Notes: generated from the sequence alone by a model not told the origin. DNA of 64,000 nucleotides from Salinivirgaceae bacterium (GCA_017474765.1 JAFVGW010000034.1:148502-212501), one strand, 5' to 3'; positions 44,048 through 53,147 are shown, counted from the stretch's first letter. Program-made: numbers and translations.

Positions 44048-45121
44048 TTATCTTACCACTACCCGTTTCGCAACATTGCCAACCTTTACAATATAAAGGC
44101 CAGGATTGTTCACACGGATTTCTGTACGGACGCGATTAATCGCGTCCCTACCAATCATTCTGCCCATTGCATCATAAACGCTGATTTCTTCTGCGGCATT
44201 CTCAACCACAATGCTGCGGCCGTAGGCATAGATGTTGACTGCGTTGGCGGCTGTTTCGGTAATGAGGGTTGGATTATTAACAAAATTCACTTCTATTCCA
44301 TTATTCCAACTTTCATCCCAACCTTCAGGAATGCTTTCCATTTCGCAATATATTGTAGGATTACAATCAACAAACACACACGAGCCCATACTTGTGACCG
44401 AATTAGGGATTGTGATTGATGTTAGACTGCTACAAGCAACGAACGCCCCACTGCCAATGCTTGTGACCGAATTGGAAATGGTAATTGTGGTCAAGCCCGA
44501 GCAAAAAAAGAACGCCGCATCCCCAATGCTTGTGATCGAATTGGGAATGATGATTGATGTAAGGCCAGTACATTCACGGAACGCCTCACGACCAATACTT
44601 GTAACCGAATTGGAAATTATAACTGTTGTAAGTTTGTCACATTCACCGAATGCCTCGTCCCCAATGCTTGTAACAGTATTCGGAATGGTATATATTGTAT
44701 CTGTCTTACCTGCAGGATAGCATATAATAGTTGTCTTATCTTTATTAAACAAAACGCCATTTTCAGATGAATATTTAGAGTTAGCACTTTCCACATTTAT
44801 ATCTGTCAAATTACTGCAATCAAAGAACGCATCGTTTCCGATGTATGTAACCGAATTAGGAATTGTGACGGATGACAAATCACTGCAATGCTCAAAACCT
44901 TCTGTACCTATTTCCACAACATCATATTTTTCCCCTTTATATTCAACTTCAGCGGGAATTATAAGGTCGCCTTCAGGTTTAGTTCCGGCATAAGTAACTA
45001 CAACGGTTTTTGTACCCTGACACACGAAGTATCTCAAATTGTCAATATCAAAATAATCAACTGCACTTGCCGAAACACTCGCCATCAGCAAAAAAGCAAC
45101 AAATAAAATCTTGTTTTTCAT
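44048..45121 (-). CDS. BspA-like leucine-rich-repeat surface protein with T9SS tail
   Basis: A 357-residue secreted protein. The signal MKNKILFVAFLLMASVSASA is followed by a short beta domain and about seven BspA-type leucine-rich repeats of 23 residues (TIPNSVTSIGSGAFVACSSL pattern), then a T9SS C-terminal domain from AVNIYAYGRSIVVENA to GNVAKRVVVR. In the tail, after VYDAMGRMIG, the seven to ten residues RDAINRVR are coded by a palindromic element (44124-44151) that has no place in the family pattern. BspA-like proteins bind host proteins or other bacteria. It lies inside the apparent insert in the leucine genes. Confidence 0.88.
   Translation of the reverse strand: MKNKILFVAFLLMASVSASAVDYFDIDNLRYFVCQGTKTVVVTYAGTKPEGDLIIPAEVEYKGEKYDVVEIGTEGFEHCSDLSSVTIPNSVTYIGNDAFFDCSNLTDINVESANSKYSSENGVLFNKDKTTIICYPAGKTDTIYTIPNTVTSIGDEAFGECDKLTTVIISNSVTSIGREAFRECTGLTSIIIPNSITSIGDAAFFFCSGLTTITISNSVTSIGSGAFVACSSLTSITIPNSVTSMGSCVFVDCNPTIYCEMESIPEGWDESWNNGIEVNFVNNPTLITETAANAVNIYAYGRSIVVENAAEEISVYDAMGRMIGRDAINRVRTEIRVNNPGLYIVKVGNVAKRVVVR
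44124..44151. repeat. Dispersed palindromic element inside a coding region, copy 4
   Basis: GGACGCGATTAATCGCGTCC flanked by GTAC on the left and CTAC on the right. It is in frame within the leucine-rich-repeat gene and adds the residues GRDAINRVRT. Same right end GTCCCTAC as the intergenic copies. Confidence 0.85.
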
Positions 45122-45146
45122 AGCGTTATAATTTTAGAATTAGTTA

Positions 45147-45181
45147 TAAATCGTAATTCGTAATTCACAATTCGCAATTAC
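45147..45181. repeat. Low-complexity TAATTCGTAATTC tract
   Basis: CGTAATTCGTAATTCACAATTCGCAATTA in short units, between the leucine-rich-repeat gene and the isopropylmalate-synthase gene. It marks the upstream edge of the apparent insert. Confidence 0.6.
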
Positions 45182-45189
45182 CCAGCCCC

Positions 45190-46698
45190 CTATTCCTCAA
45201 TGATATTCAGCATCTTAATGGTTGCTTTGATGGCGGCCATAGTTTGGTCGGGGTCAAGGCCGCGGGTGCGGAACTCCTTGTCCATCTGCCAGGTGATGGT
45301 GGTCTGCACCAAAGCGTCGGTGCGGCCACCAGGCGGAATGGTCACGTTGTAGTCGACCAATTTCGGCAGCGGTTTATTTAAATTGCTGTAAATCTTTTTA
45401 ATACAACTCATAAAAGCATCGTATTGGCCATCGCCCGAAGCCGCCTCTTTGTAGAACTGACCGTCAATCTTCACCATAACCGACACAATCGACTTCAGTC
45501 CTTTGGCGGTGCTGAAATTGAAGTTCACAACGTCAATCTTGTCCTTAATCGACTGACTGCGAAGCACATCGCTGATTATGAACGGCAAATCTTCGGGCGT
45601 CACGGTCTCCTTCTTGTCTCCAAGTTCGATGATGCGCTGCGTTACTTTGCGCATTGCGTCGTCGTCGAGTTCAATGCCCATCTCCTCTAAGTTCTTCTTA
45701 ATGTTGGCTTTACCCGAAGTTTTGCCAAGCGCGTAGGTGCGGTGACGGCCAAAGCGTTCGGGTACAAGAGCATTGCAGTAAAGATTGTTCTTGTTGTCGC
45801 CATCAGCGTGAATACCAGCCGTTTGCGTGAACACATTCTCCCCGATAATCGGTTTGTTGGTGGGTATGCGGATGCCCGAGAACATTTCAACCATACGGCT
45901 CACGCGGTAGAGTTTGCTCTCGTCGGCGTTCACCTCGTAGTTGAAATGGTCTTTCACAATGGCGATAATGCTTGATATTGTGACATTTCCAGCGCGCTCG
46001 CCCAGTCCGTTGATGGTGGCGTGGAACGATGTTACGCCCGCCTTGATTGCAGCATAAACGTTGGCCGTGGCCAGGTCGTAGTCGTTGTGCGGATGGAAGT
46101 CGAAATTCAAATCGGGATAGCGGTTGCGCATTGCCGACAGGTAATTATAGGTGTCGTCGGGATTCAGGATTCCGAGCGTGTCGGGCAGCATAAAACGCTG
46201 TATTCCACTATCTTTCAGTGCATCGACCATTGCAAAGACATAATCGGGCGATGTGCGCATTCCTCCCGACCAATCCTCAAGGTAGATGTTCACACCAAGG
46301 CCGCGCTCGTGAGCCTTCTCTATCGAGTTGCGGATGTCAGCCAAGTGCTGTTCGGGCGTCTTGCGCAACTGCCCCTCGCAGTGCTTGAGCGAGCCCTTTG
46401 CCAGAAGGTTAATCACCTTACAGCCAGCCTTTTGTATCCACTCTATCGATGTCTCGCCGTCCACGAATCCCAGAACCTCTATCCTGTCGATGAATCCGCG
46501 CTGACGGGCCCAGTCGCAAACCTTGCGAACAGCCTCAAACTCTCCCTCCGACACGCGTGCCGAAGCCACTTCAAGCCTATCGACCTTCAAATCCTCGAGC
46601 AACAGTTTTGAAAGGCTCAACTTCTCGTCGGCCGAGAAAGCCACGCCCGACATTTGCTCGCCGTCGCGCAATGTAGTATCAAGTATTTCTATCCTCAT
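45190..46698 (-). CDS. Alpha-isopropylmalate/citramalate synthase family enzyme
   Basis: A 502-residue DRE-TIM metallolyase that condenses acetyl-CoA with a 2-oxoacid. It starts RIEILDTTLRDGEQMSGVAF with the catalytic R and D/E, and has the metal histidines in FDFHPHNDYDLATAN and HATINGLGERAGN. The C-terminal regulatory (LeuA dimer) domain is present from about residue 370. It is the second, CimA-like type found beside leuB in Bacteroidales and may make citramalate or isopropylmalate; I therefore give no symbol. A TAAATTTG promoter box lies 46 nt upstream. Confidence 0.92.
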   Translation of the reverse strand: MRIEILDTTLRDGEQMSGVAFSADEKLSLSKLLLEDLKVDRLEVASARVSEGEFEAVRKVCDWARQRGFIDRIEVLGFVDGETSIEWIQKAGCKVINLLAKGSLKHCEGQLRKTPEQHLADIRNSIEKAHERGLGVNIYLEDWSGGMRTSPDYVFAMVDALKDSGIQRFMLPDTLGILNPDDTYNYLSAMRNRYPDLNFDFHPHNDYDLATANVYAAIKAGVTSFHATINGLGERAGNVTISSIIAIVKDHFNYEVNADESKLYRVSRMVEMFSGIRIPTNKPIIGENVFTQTAGIHADGDNKNNLYCNALVPERFGRHRTYALGKTSGKANIKKNLEEMGIELDDDAMRKVTQRIIELGDKKETVTPEDLPFIISDVLRSQSIKDKIDVVNFNFSTAKGLKSIVSVMVKIDGQFYKEAASGDGQYDAFMSCIKKIYSNLNKPLPKLVDYNVTIPPGGRTDALVQTTITWQMDKEFRTRGLDPDQTMAAIKATIKMLNIIEE

Positions 46699-46744
46699 TA
46701 TTTATCAGTAAAACAATGAATTTGCATTTTTTAAAATCAAACCG

Positions 46745-46775
46745 CAAATTTAGGAATGTATTGGAAATTTAGCAA
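46745..46775 (-). promoter_or_regulatory. Promoter of the isopropylmalate-synthase gene
   Basis: On the minus strand TTG at 46775-46773, 20 bases, TAAATTTG at 46752-46745. The ATG at 46698 is 46 nt downstream. No attenuator or riboswitch fold is seen in this short leader. Confidence 0.6.
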
Positions 46776-46938
46776 GAGACACATATATAAAAGGTGCATC
46801 ACATCAGGCATATTTCGTTGACGCTCGTAAACAACTGATATACATCCAAATCAGTCCATTCTAAAACCTTCAAACATGAATTTCGTATAAAACAGCGACT
46901 TAATAAGTGAAAGTCTGTTTTTGTTTAATTTATTGACT

Positions 46939-47556
46939 ATGAAAAAGTTAATTTATTCAGCAGCCTTGTTTGCTGCAACAATGATTGGTTTCTCATCGTG
47001 CGACAAAGACGATGAAGCAAACATAAAAGATAGAGCAGTTGGCGATTGCACTGTTACAATGTCATATTGGATGTACGATGGTGCACAATTATCTGAATAC
47101 ACAAAAAAAGAGCATGACACCGCCCCGGGCAAAATTGTCAGCACCAACGAAGGCTTGCAGATGCAATCCGATGGTGATGCCATCAGCCTTATAAACATTA
47201 CCGAATCGCCGAACGGCTTCACTTGCGATGTTAAGGATCTTCTTGTCAACGATAAAGATGAAGAGACTGGCGAAACCTACTCATACACTGTAACTGGATT
47301 CAACGGCTATGAGATGAAATATCACGGCGGCTACAATACTTCGACTTTTAAACTGGAGTTCTATTTAGATTGGCCGTTGGATAAGGAGAGCCTTGGATAT
47401 CTTGCACTAAACCTGCCCGAAAACGCAGATAAACTGGCAGAGATTGCTCCGCTGCTTTCCAGCGATGAAGATGCGGCCAAAGTAAAAATCGAAGAACTTG
47501 GCGCAAAATACAAATACATAATAAAATACACTTGCGCGAAGCACATGGATGAGTAA
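46939..47556 (+). CDS. Lipoprotein of unknown function
   Basis: A 205-residue lipoprotein starting MKKLIYSAALFAATMIGFSSC, with the lipobox FSSC. The mature part is a mixed domain with DCTVTMSYWMYDGAQLSEYT and a helical region near the end (ENADKLAEIAPLLSSDEDAA), finishing IEELGAKYKYIIKYTCAKHMDE in outline. I chose the ATG at 46939 over the TTG six codons earlier, since only it begins the signal peptide. No family is recognised. Just after its stop is a decayed second copy of its last twenty codons. Confidence 0.75.
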   Translation: MKKLIYSAALFAATMIGFSSCDKDDEANIKDRAVGDCTVTMSYWMYDGAQLSEYTKKEHDTAPGKIVSTNEGLQMQSDGDAISLINITESPNGFTCDVKDLLVNDKDEETGETYSYTVTGFNGYEMKYHGGYNTSTFKLEFYLDWPLDKESLGYLALNLPENADKLAEIAPLLSSDEDAAKVKIEELGAKYKYIIKYTCAKHMDE

Positions 47557-47564
47557 AAGCACTA

Positions 47565-47624
47565 ATAGAAGATTTTGGTGCAAAATACAAATTCATCATC
47601 AAATTCACCTGTGTGAAAAAATAA
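47565..47624 (+). pseudogene. Decayed second copy of the lipoprotein's C-terminus
   Basis: Codes IEDFGAKYKFIIKFTCVKK and a stop, in a different frame from the gene upstream but clearly matching its C-terminal IEELGAKYKYIIKYTCAK. This is a leftover of a tandem duplication or of replacement of the 3' end. Confidence 0.75.
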
Positions 47625-47648
47625 TTGCATCATAGGTTATCAGACAAA

Positions 47649-47678
47649 ACGCCCAGCCAATTCGGTTGGGCGTTTTTT
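47649..47678 (+). terminator. Terminator of the lipoprotein gene
   Basis: ACGCCCAGCC pairs with GGTTGGGCGT (one G-T pair) around AATTC, followed by six T. Confidence 0.9.
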
Positions 47679-47703
47679 CATCGAAACCACCCCAAATTTT
47701 CAA

Positions 47704-47734
47704 ATTGCATATAACCCGAAAAAAGGTAATTTTG
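47704..47734 (+). promoter_or_regulatory. Promoter of pheT
   Basis: ATTG at 47704-47707, exactly 19 bases, TAATTTTG at 47727-47734; the pheT ATG is 23 nt downstream. It may serve the following genes to about 53.1 kb. Confidence 0.88.
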
Positions 47735-47757
47735 CGGTTCGATAAAAATCTCAAAAA

Positions 47758-50208
47758 ATGAATATTTCATACAATTGGCTAAAGCAATACATCGACACCG
47801 ACCTGACGGCGCAGGAAGTGGCCGAAAAACTCACAAGCATCGGTCTTGAAGTTGACAGCACTAGTGAATATCAATCAGTTAAAGGCGGACTGAAAGGCCT
47901 TGTGGTTGGCGAAGTGAAAACCTGCATCGACCACCCCGACTCTGACCACCTGCACATTACAACCGTTGACGTGGGCGGCCCCGAACTGCTGACAATTGTA
48001 TGCGGCGCGCCTAACGTGGCCGCTGGGCAGAAAGTGATTGTAGCAACCATTGGCACAGTGCTTTACGACGGCGACAAAGAGTTCGTAATCAAGAAATCGA
48101 AGATTCGCGGACAGGAATCGTTCGGAATGATTTGCGCCGAAGACGAGATTGGCGTGGGCACATCGCACGACGGCATTATTGTGCTGCCCCCGAGCGTGAA
48201 AGTGGGCACACCTGCAGCCGAATATTATAATGTTGAAAATGACACAATTATCGAAGTTGATATAACCCCGAACCGAATCGACGCCGCTTCGCACATTGGC
48301 GTTGCCCGCGATTTGGCTTTGGCGTTAAGTATCAATAAACCAACAAAATACACCATTCCCGACGTTAGCGCGTTCAAGGTTGACAACAACAGCCGCAAAA
48401 TCGACATTGAGATTGTCGAAACCGCGGGCTGCTGCCGCTATGCGGGCGTCACCATCACGGGCATTAAGATTGCGCCGTCGCCCGAATGGCTGCAAAAACG
48501 ACTTAAATCGGTGGGACTGAATCCGATAAACAATGTTGTCGACGTGTCGAACTTCATTCTGCACGAGTTTGGTCAGCCGCTTCATACTTTCGACGCCGAC
48601 AAAATCGACGGTAACAAGGTGATTGTCAAAACAATGCCTGCGGGCACCAAGTTTGTGACACTCGACGGCACCGAGCGCTCGCTCGACGCCAAAGACCTAA
48701 TGATTTGCAATGCCAAAGAGCCAATGTGTATGGCTGGCGTGTTCGGCGGACTGAAATCGGGCATCAGCGACGGCACCACATCGGTGTTCATCGAGAGCGC
48801 CTGCTTCAACCCCACTTACATCCGCAAAACGGCTCGCCGCCACGATTTGCACACCGAAGCGTCGTTCCTGTTCGAGCGAGGCGTTGACCCGAACATAACC
48901 ATCACGGCGCTGAAACGCGCGGCTCTGCTCATCAAAGAGACCGCTGGCGGACAAATCAGTTCCGAAATCACCGACATCTACCCCACGCCCGTCAAGCCGT
49001 TTGACATTACGGTGCGTTACTCGCAGATTGACAGACTGATAGGTGAGCATATCTCGAAAGATTTTGTTAAGAAAGTGATTCGCGGGCTCGAAGCCGAAAT
49101 TGTTTCGGAAACCGACGAGCAACTGCAGATTCTAATGCCGCCCTACCGCGTCGACGTTCAGCGCGAAGCCGACGTGATTGAAGACATTCTGCGAATCTAC
49201 GGATATAACACAGTGAAAATCAGCGACAACGTGAACTCAACGCTGTCGTATGAGCCGAAACCCGACGTGAACAAAATGCGCAACTTGATTGCCACCGCCC
49301 TGACAGGTGCTGGATACAACGAGATTATGTGTAACTCGCTGACAAAGAGCGCATATTACGTTGGTAACGACGCTTTCAGCGATTCAAACTCTGTGCGGAT
49401 TCTGAACCCACTGAGCCAAGAACTGAACGTTATGCGCCAAACGCTGCTCTACGGCGCAATGGAAACCGTATCGTTCAACAGCAATCGCCAAAACAGTGAT
49501 TTACAACTGTTTGAGTTTGGCAACTGCTACTATTTCAATCCCGAATCGACGAGCGAGAATCCGCACGACGCCTACAGCGAGACCGAAAAACTCGGCCTTC
49601 TGGCTACAGGATTCGCAACTGGCGAGTCGTGGACGGCAAAGCAGAAACCCGCAAGTTTCTACGGCGTGAAGAGTGCCACCGAGCAGATTATCAGCCGTTT
49701 GGGCATCGATTTGGCGAAAGTGGGTCAGGAAACATTCTCAAACTCAATCTACAGCGAAGGACTGCGACTCATCTACGCGCAAAAAGCGATTGCCACAATC
49801 GGAATTGTATCGAAGAAAATCCGCAAAGAGTTTGACATTAAGGCCGACGTTTACTTTGCCGAACTTGAATGGACCGTGCTTATGAAAGCCATTAAGAACC
49901 ACAAAGTTACGTTCAGCGACATATCGAAATACCCTGAAGTGCGCCGCGACCTTTCGCTGCTCATCGACAAGGGCGTGACGTTCGACGCCATTAAGAAAGT
50001 GGTGCAGAAAGCCGATAAACGCCTGATTAAGAGCGTGTCGCTGTTCGACGTGTACGAAGGCGACAAGATTGCCGACGGCAAAAAATCGTACGCCATCAGC
50101 ATTATCATTCAAGACGAAGAGAAAACGCTCAACGACAAGCAGATAGACCGCTTAATGGAACAGATTATAAAATCGCTCGACACTGAAATCGGTGCGAAAA
50201 TCAGATAA
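47758..50208 (+). CDS. pheT: Phenylalanyl-tRNA synthetase beta subunit
   Basis: The 816-residue beta chain of the (alpha-beta)2 enzyme that charges tRNA-Phe. An EMAP-like tRNA-binding domain is at about 40-150 ([22 protein letters not shown]), the B3/B4 editing domain in the middle with FDADKIDG and GVFGG, the B5 domain from about 405 ([13 protein letters not shown]), a catalytic-like core with [15 protein letters not shown], and the C-terminal ferredoxin-fold anticodon-binding domain with [17 protein letters not shown]. The alpha subunit gene is not in this window. It begins a run of + strand genes with short gaps. Confidence 0.97.
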   Translation: MNISYNWLKQYIDTDLTAQEVAEKLTSIGLEVDSTSEYQSVKGGLKGLVVGEVKTCIDHPDSDHLHITTVDVGGPELLTIVCGAPNVAAGQKVIVATIGTVLYDGDKEFVIKKSKIRGQESFGMICAEDEIGVGTSHDGIIVLPPSVKVGTPAAEYYNVENDTIIEVDITPNRIDAASHIGVARDLALALSINKPTKYTIPDVSAFKVDNNSRKIDIEIVETAGCCRYAGVTITGIKIAPSPEWLQKRLKSVGLNPINNVVDVSNFILHEFGQPLHTFDADKIDGNKVIVKTMPAGTKFVTLDGTERSLDAKDLMICNAKEPMCMAGVFGGLKSGISDGTTSVFIESACFNPTYIRKTARRHDLHTEASFLFERGVDPNITITALKRAALLIKETAGGQISSEITDIYPTPVKPFDITVRYSQIDRLIGEHISKDFVKKVIRGLEAEIVSETDEQLQILMPPYRVDVQREADVIEDILRIYGYNTVKISDNVNSTLSYEPKPDVNKMRNLIATALTGAGYNEIMCNSLTKSAYYVGNDAFSDSNSVRILNPLSQELNVMRQTLLYGAMETVSFNSNRQNSDLQLFEFGNCYYFNPESTSENPHDAYSETEKLGLLATGFATGESWTAKQKPASFYGVKSATEQIISRLGIDLAKVGQETFSNSIYSEGLRLIYAQKAIATIGIVSKKIRKEFDIKADVYFAELEWTVLMKAIKNHKVTFSDISKYPEVRRDLSLLIDKGVTFDAIKKVVQKADKRLIKSVSLFDVYEGDKIADGKKSYAISIIIQDEEKTLNDKQIDRLMEQIIKSLDTEIGAKIR

Positions 50209-50246
50209 TCGGAACGCGGATTTTTACAACAAAATCTAACAAGGAA

Positions 50247-50768
50247 ATGTCTGTAAAAGAACGGATTAGCATTGTTGAAGGCGACATTACGAAACTCGCC
50301 GTGGACGCCATTGTGAACGCGGCCAACAACTCGCTTTTGGGCGGTGGCGGCGTTGACGGGGCCATTCATTGGGCGGCGGGACCGAAACTGCTCGACGAGT
50401 GCATCACGCTAAATGGCTGTGAGACAGGCGACGCGAAGATTACAGGCGGCTACAATCTGCCCGCACGGCACGTGATTCACACCGTGGGGCCCATCTGGCG
50501 CGGCGGCAACAACGGCGAGCCCGAAAAACTTGCAAGTTGCTACCGAAAATCAATGGAAGTGGCTGTGGCAAACGGCGTTCAGACCATCGCCTTCCCTGCC
50601 ATCAGCACGGGCGTGTACGGCTATCCGCTCGAAGAAGCCGCACAAATCGCTGTCAGTCAGGTGGTTGAATGCCTGAACGAAATGCCATCGATAAAAAATG
50701 TGACATTTGTGCTTTTTGGTGCGAAAAATTACGATATTTACAAGGCGATTTTGTCGAATTTAAAATAG
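50247..50768 (+). CDS. Macro-domain protein (O-acetyl-ADP-ribose deacetylase type)
   Basis: A 173-residue macro domain that binds ADP-ribose and probably removes acetyl or ADP-ribosyl groups. The ligand loops are [20 protein letters not shown] and [14 protein letters not shown], as in YmdB. It starts 38 bp after pheT and is followed after 6 bp by the SiaC-like gene. Its cellular substrate here is unknown; it may be part of a small regulatory or housekeeping run. Confidence 0.93.
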   Translation: MSVKERISIVEGDITKLAVDAIVNAANNSLLGGGGVDGAIHWAAGPKLLDECITLNGCETGDAKITGGYNLPARHVIHTVGPIWRGGNNGEPEKLASCYRKSMEVAVANGVQTIAFPAISTGVYGYPLEEAAQIAVSQVVECLNEMPSIKNVTFVLFGAKNYDIYKAILSNLK

Positions 50769-50774
50769 AAACGC

Positions 50775-51149
50775 TTGAACTACTTAAAATTTGATAGTAC
50801 CGACGACACGCCTGAAGTAATGATTGACTCTGATTTGTCGATTTTTATTATCAGCGGAAACTCAACGCCCGAAAACGCGCTGGCGACCTATACGCCTGTG
50901 ATTGAGTGGATTAAGGCGCCCGACTGCGCGCTGAACAACTGTCAGTGCAAGTTCTTTTTCAAGTATTTGAGTTCGGCGTCGCACCACCTGGTTTTCGAGA
51001 TTATGACGCAACTCGACAAACTCTACAAATCGGGCCGCAACCTGTCGATTGAGTGGTCGTACGAGAAGATTGACGAAGATATGCTGCGTTTGGGGCTCGA
51101 TTTCGCATCGATTTTGAGCATTCCGTTCGAGTTTTGTCCAAAAAACTGA
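50775..51149 (+). CDS. SiaC-family (DUF1987) regulatory protein
   Basis: A 124-residue protein of the SiaC family, which in Pseudomonas is switched by phosphorylation by a SiaB kinase and by a SiaA PP2C phosphatase. It starts with TTG (MNYLKFDSTDDTPEV), since no ATG is in frame and the upstream gene stops 6 bp before. The family core ISGNSTPENA and the strand FKYLSSASHHLVFEIM are present. The phospho-acceptor, a Thr in Pseudomonas, seems to be Ser here (about residue 67). No kinase is adjacent; a PP2C-type phosphatase is encoded at 6486-9200. Confidence 0.85.
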   Translation: MNYLKFDSTDDTPEVMIDSDLSIFIISGNSTPENALATYTPVIEWIKAPDCALNNCQCKFFFKYLSSASHHLVFEIMTQLDKLYKSGRNLSIEWSYEKIDEDMLRLGLDFASILSIPFEFCPKN

Positions 51150-51155
51150 CAATCA

Positions 51156-51758
51156 ATGACTTTACTGATAGTTGCGGTAACATTCCTTGTGTCGTACACC
51201 GCATTTAGGCGGCCTGAACTATTGTTCAAGTACGACTTCAACCCTTATCAGATTATCCACCGCAATCAGTGGTATCGGCTTGTGACTCACGCATTTCTGC
51301 ACGCCGATTGGACGCACCTGATTGTCAATATGCTGGTTTTCTATTCGTTTGCCGACGTTGCAATCTACTATTTTCAAATGCTTTTCGCGCAAAACGGCAC
51401 GCTGCTGTTTCTGGGGCTTTACTTTGGCGGAATAGTTGCCGCGTGCATCTATTCACTTATCAAACAGAAAGATAACTACAACTACAGTGCCATCGGCGCA
51501 TCGGGTGGTGTGGCGGCCGTGACGTTCGCCTGCATTCTGTTCGACCCGCTGGGCAAGATTCTGTTTTTCGGCGTGATACCCATTCCTGGCGTGCTTTTCG
51601 GCATACTCTACCTGGCCTATTCATACTATATGGGCAAGCGCGGAATGGACAACGTGGCGCACGACGCGCACTTCTACGGCGCCGTGTTCGGATTCGTTTA
51701 TCCGCTGATTTTCAGACCTGATATGATTGGACGGTTCATTGAGAAAATTTTTCAGTAA
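51156..51758 (+). CDS. Rhomboid-family intramembrane serine protease
   Basis: A 200-residue integral membrane protease with about six membrane segments. The catalytic serine is in IGASGGVAAVTFA (GxSG) and the histidine in HDAHFYGAVFGFVYP; the loop-1 motif WTHLIVNMLVFYSFAD is also typical. It would cut membrane-spanning substrates. The gene starts 6 bp after the SiaC-like gene and its stop overlaps the ATG of the next gene (TAATG). Confidence 0.93.
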   Translation: MTLLIVAVTFLVSYTAFRRPELLFKYDFNPYQIIHRNQWYRLVTHAFLHADWTHLIVNMLVFYSFADVAIYYFQMLFAQNGTLLFLGLYFGGIVAACIYSLIKQKDNYNYSAIGASGGVAAVTFACILFDPLGKILFFGVIPIPGVLFGILYLAYSYYMGKRGMDNVAHDAHFYGAVFGFVYPLIFRPDMIGRFIEKIFQ

Positions 51759-52270
51759 TGGCAGGGAAAAACAAAGCCGCATTTTTCGACCGCGACGGCG
51801 TAATCAACGACGACACAGGGCATTACTACGTTTTCCGCCCCGACGATTTTGTGCTTTGCCCTGGCGTGATTGAAGGGCTGAAGAAAGTGTATCGACTTGG
51901 TTATCTGATAATTATAATATCGAATCAGGGCGGAATCGCCCGCGGGCAGTTCACCACCAACGACACCGACGCCGTTCATCAGAAATTCATCGACATAATG
52001 GCGGCCAACGGCGTGAAAATCACCGAGATATACTACTGCCCGCACCATCCCGAAGCAGGCAACTGCCTTTGCCGTAAGCCGCAACCGCTAATGATTGAAA
52101 AGGCAATGGCGCGGTTCGACATCGACCCTGCCAAATCGTTTATGCTGGGCGACCGCGACAACGACGTGCTGACCGCCGAAAATGCTGGCGTGCGCGGATT
52201 TAAAATGGACAAAAACAGCAATTTGCTCACCGCCATCGACAATTGCCTGAAAGCAATGGGTGACGAATGA
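51758..52270 (+). CDS. GmhB-like HAD phosphatase
   Basis: A 170-residue HAD-IIIA phosphatase related to D,D-heptose 1,7-bisphosphate phosphatase. Motif I is FFDRDGVINDD, motif II is IISNQGG, the zinc site is YYCPHHPEAGNCLCRKP, and motif IV is FMLGDRDNDVLTA. In heptose synthesis it makes heptose 1-phosphate for lipopolysaccharide; histidinol-phosphate phosphatases share the fold, so the substrate is not certain. It overlaps the rhomboid gene by one base. Confidence 0.88.
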   Translation: MAGKNKAAFFDRDGVINDDTGHYYVFRPDDFVLCPGVIEGLKKVYRLGYLIIIISNQGGIARGQFTTNDTDAVHQKFIDIMAANGVKITEIYYCPHHPEAGNCLCRKPQPLMIEKAMARFDIDPAKSFMLGDRDNDVLTAENAGVRGFKMDKNSNLLTAIDNCLKAMGDE

Positions 52271-52289
52271 ACCGCAAAAACGAACGGAA

Positions 52290-53147
52290 ATGTATATTTC
52301 ACTTAATCAGGAATTTATCAAGGAAGAAGACGCCCGTTTTGCGGTAATGCCGTGGCAGTTGCAGGCGCAAGGCGGCATTTTGAACGAAGACATCCGTGCA
52401 AACGCCGCCAAACCCTTGCTGACAGAGCCGCACTTCAACATTCTGGCTCAAAACGCGCAGCTGCTGAACTTCGACCTTCCCGCCTACCTTGACGAGCATT
52501 TCCTATCGACGCAGATTGCTGGCCTGCTCACTCGGAACAAACTGTTTCAGGCTGCAAATGTGCGAGTTACGCTTATGCGGAATGCCGCCACAAACCAAAC
52601 CGACGTTGTCATCAGCAGCCAAATGGCTGGCGACGGGCCCTACGAACTGAACCGCAAAGGGCTGTTCATTGACGTTTTCGACGAAGCCTACGTCACCGTT
52701 CACAGCCCGTACCAACTCAACCAATTCTGCCAACTTGTCAACGGTATGGCCAAGGCCGCAGCCGTCCGCCGCAAACTCGACGATATGCTGCTCTTGACCG
52801 ATATGGGATTCATTGTGAGCGCCACCGACACAATGGTGGCCGCGGTGCAGAACGGTAAAATCCTAACCCCGCCGCTCGAAATTGGCGCGCGCCTTGACGT
52901 TATGCGCGACCTGCTCGCCAAAGCCGCTGAAATAACAGGTTACCACCTTGACAATGAAGCGCTTATAATGCAGGAAGACCTGAACGAAGCCGACGAGATT
53001 TTTCTGTTCAGCACCGCCAAAGGGCTGCAATGGGTGTCGGGCTACCGAAACCACCGCTACATTCACAAAGTGGCAAGCGCACTGAATGAAGCGATAAACA
53101 AAATTCTGTTCACCAACGATTTACAGTTCATCGACAAAAAAGTTTGA
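52290..53147 (+). CDS. Class IV aminotransferase homologue, catalytic lysine apparently absent
   Basis: A 285-residue protein with the fold of branched-chain aminotransferases and 4-amino-4-deoxychorismate lyase. The C-terminal half reads AKAAAVRRKLDDMLLLTDMG, ILTPPLEIGARLDVMRDLLA and EADEIFLFSTAKGLQWVSGY, all in family order. At the place of the PLP lysine (K-x2-N in relatives) the sequence is HSPYQLNQF, with no lysine. It may be inactive, use another residue or have a new role. The ATG at 52290 is preferred over a GTG at 52260 that overlaps the gene before. Confidence 0.75.
   Translation: MYISLNQEFIKEEDARFAVMPWQLQAQGGILNEDIRANAAKPLLTEPHFNILAQNAQLLNFDLPAYLDEHFLSTQIAGLLTRNKLFQAANVRVTLMRNAATNQTDVVISSQMAGDGPYELNRKGLFIDVFDEAYVTVHSPYQLNQFCQLVNGMAKAAAVRRKLDDMLLLTDMGFIVSATDTMVAAVQNGKILTPPLEIGARLDVMRDLLAKAAEITGYHLDNEALIMQEDLNEADEIFLFSTAKGLQWVSGYRNHRYIHKVASALNEAINKILFTNDLQFIDKKV

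Noticed and set aside
44390..44700. Regular DNA repeats that resemble a CRISPR array
   Set aside because: They are the codons of BspA-type leucine-rich repeats (69-nt period) in an open frame; repeats are imperfect and no cas gene is near. No CRISPR array was seen anywhere in the window.
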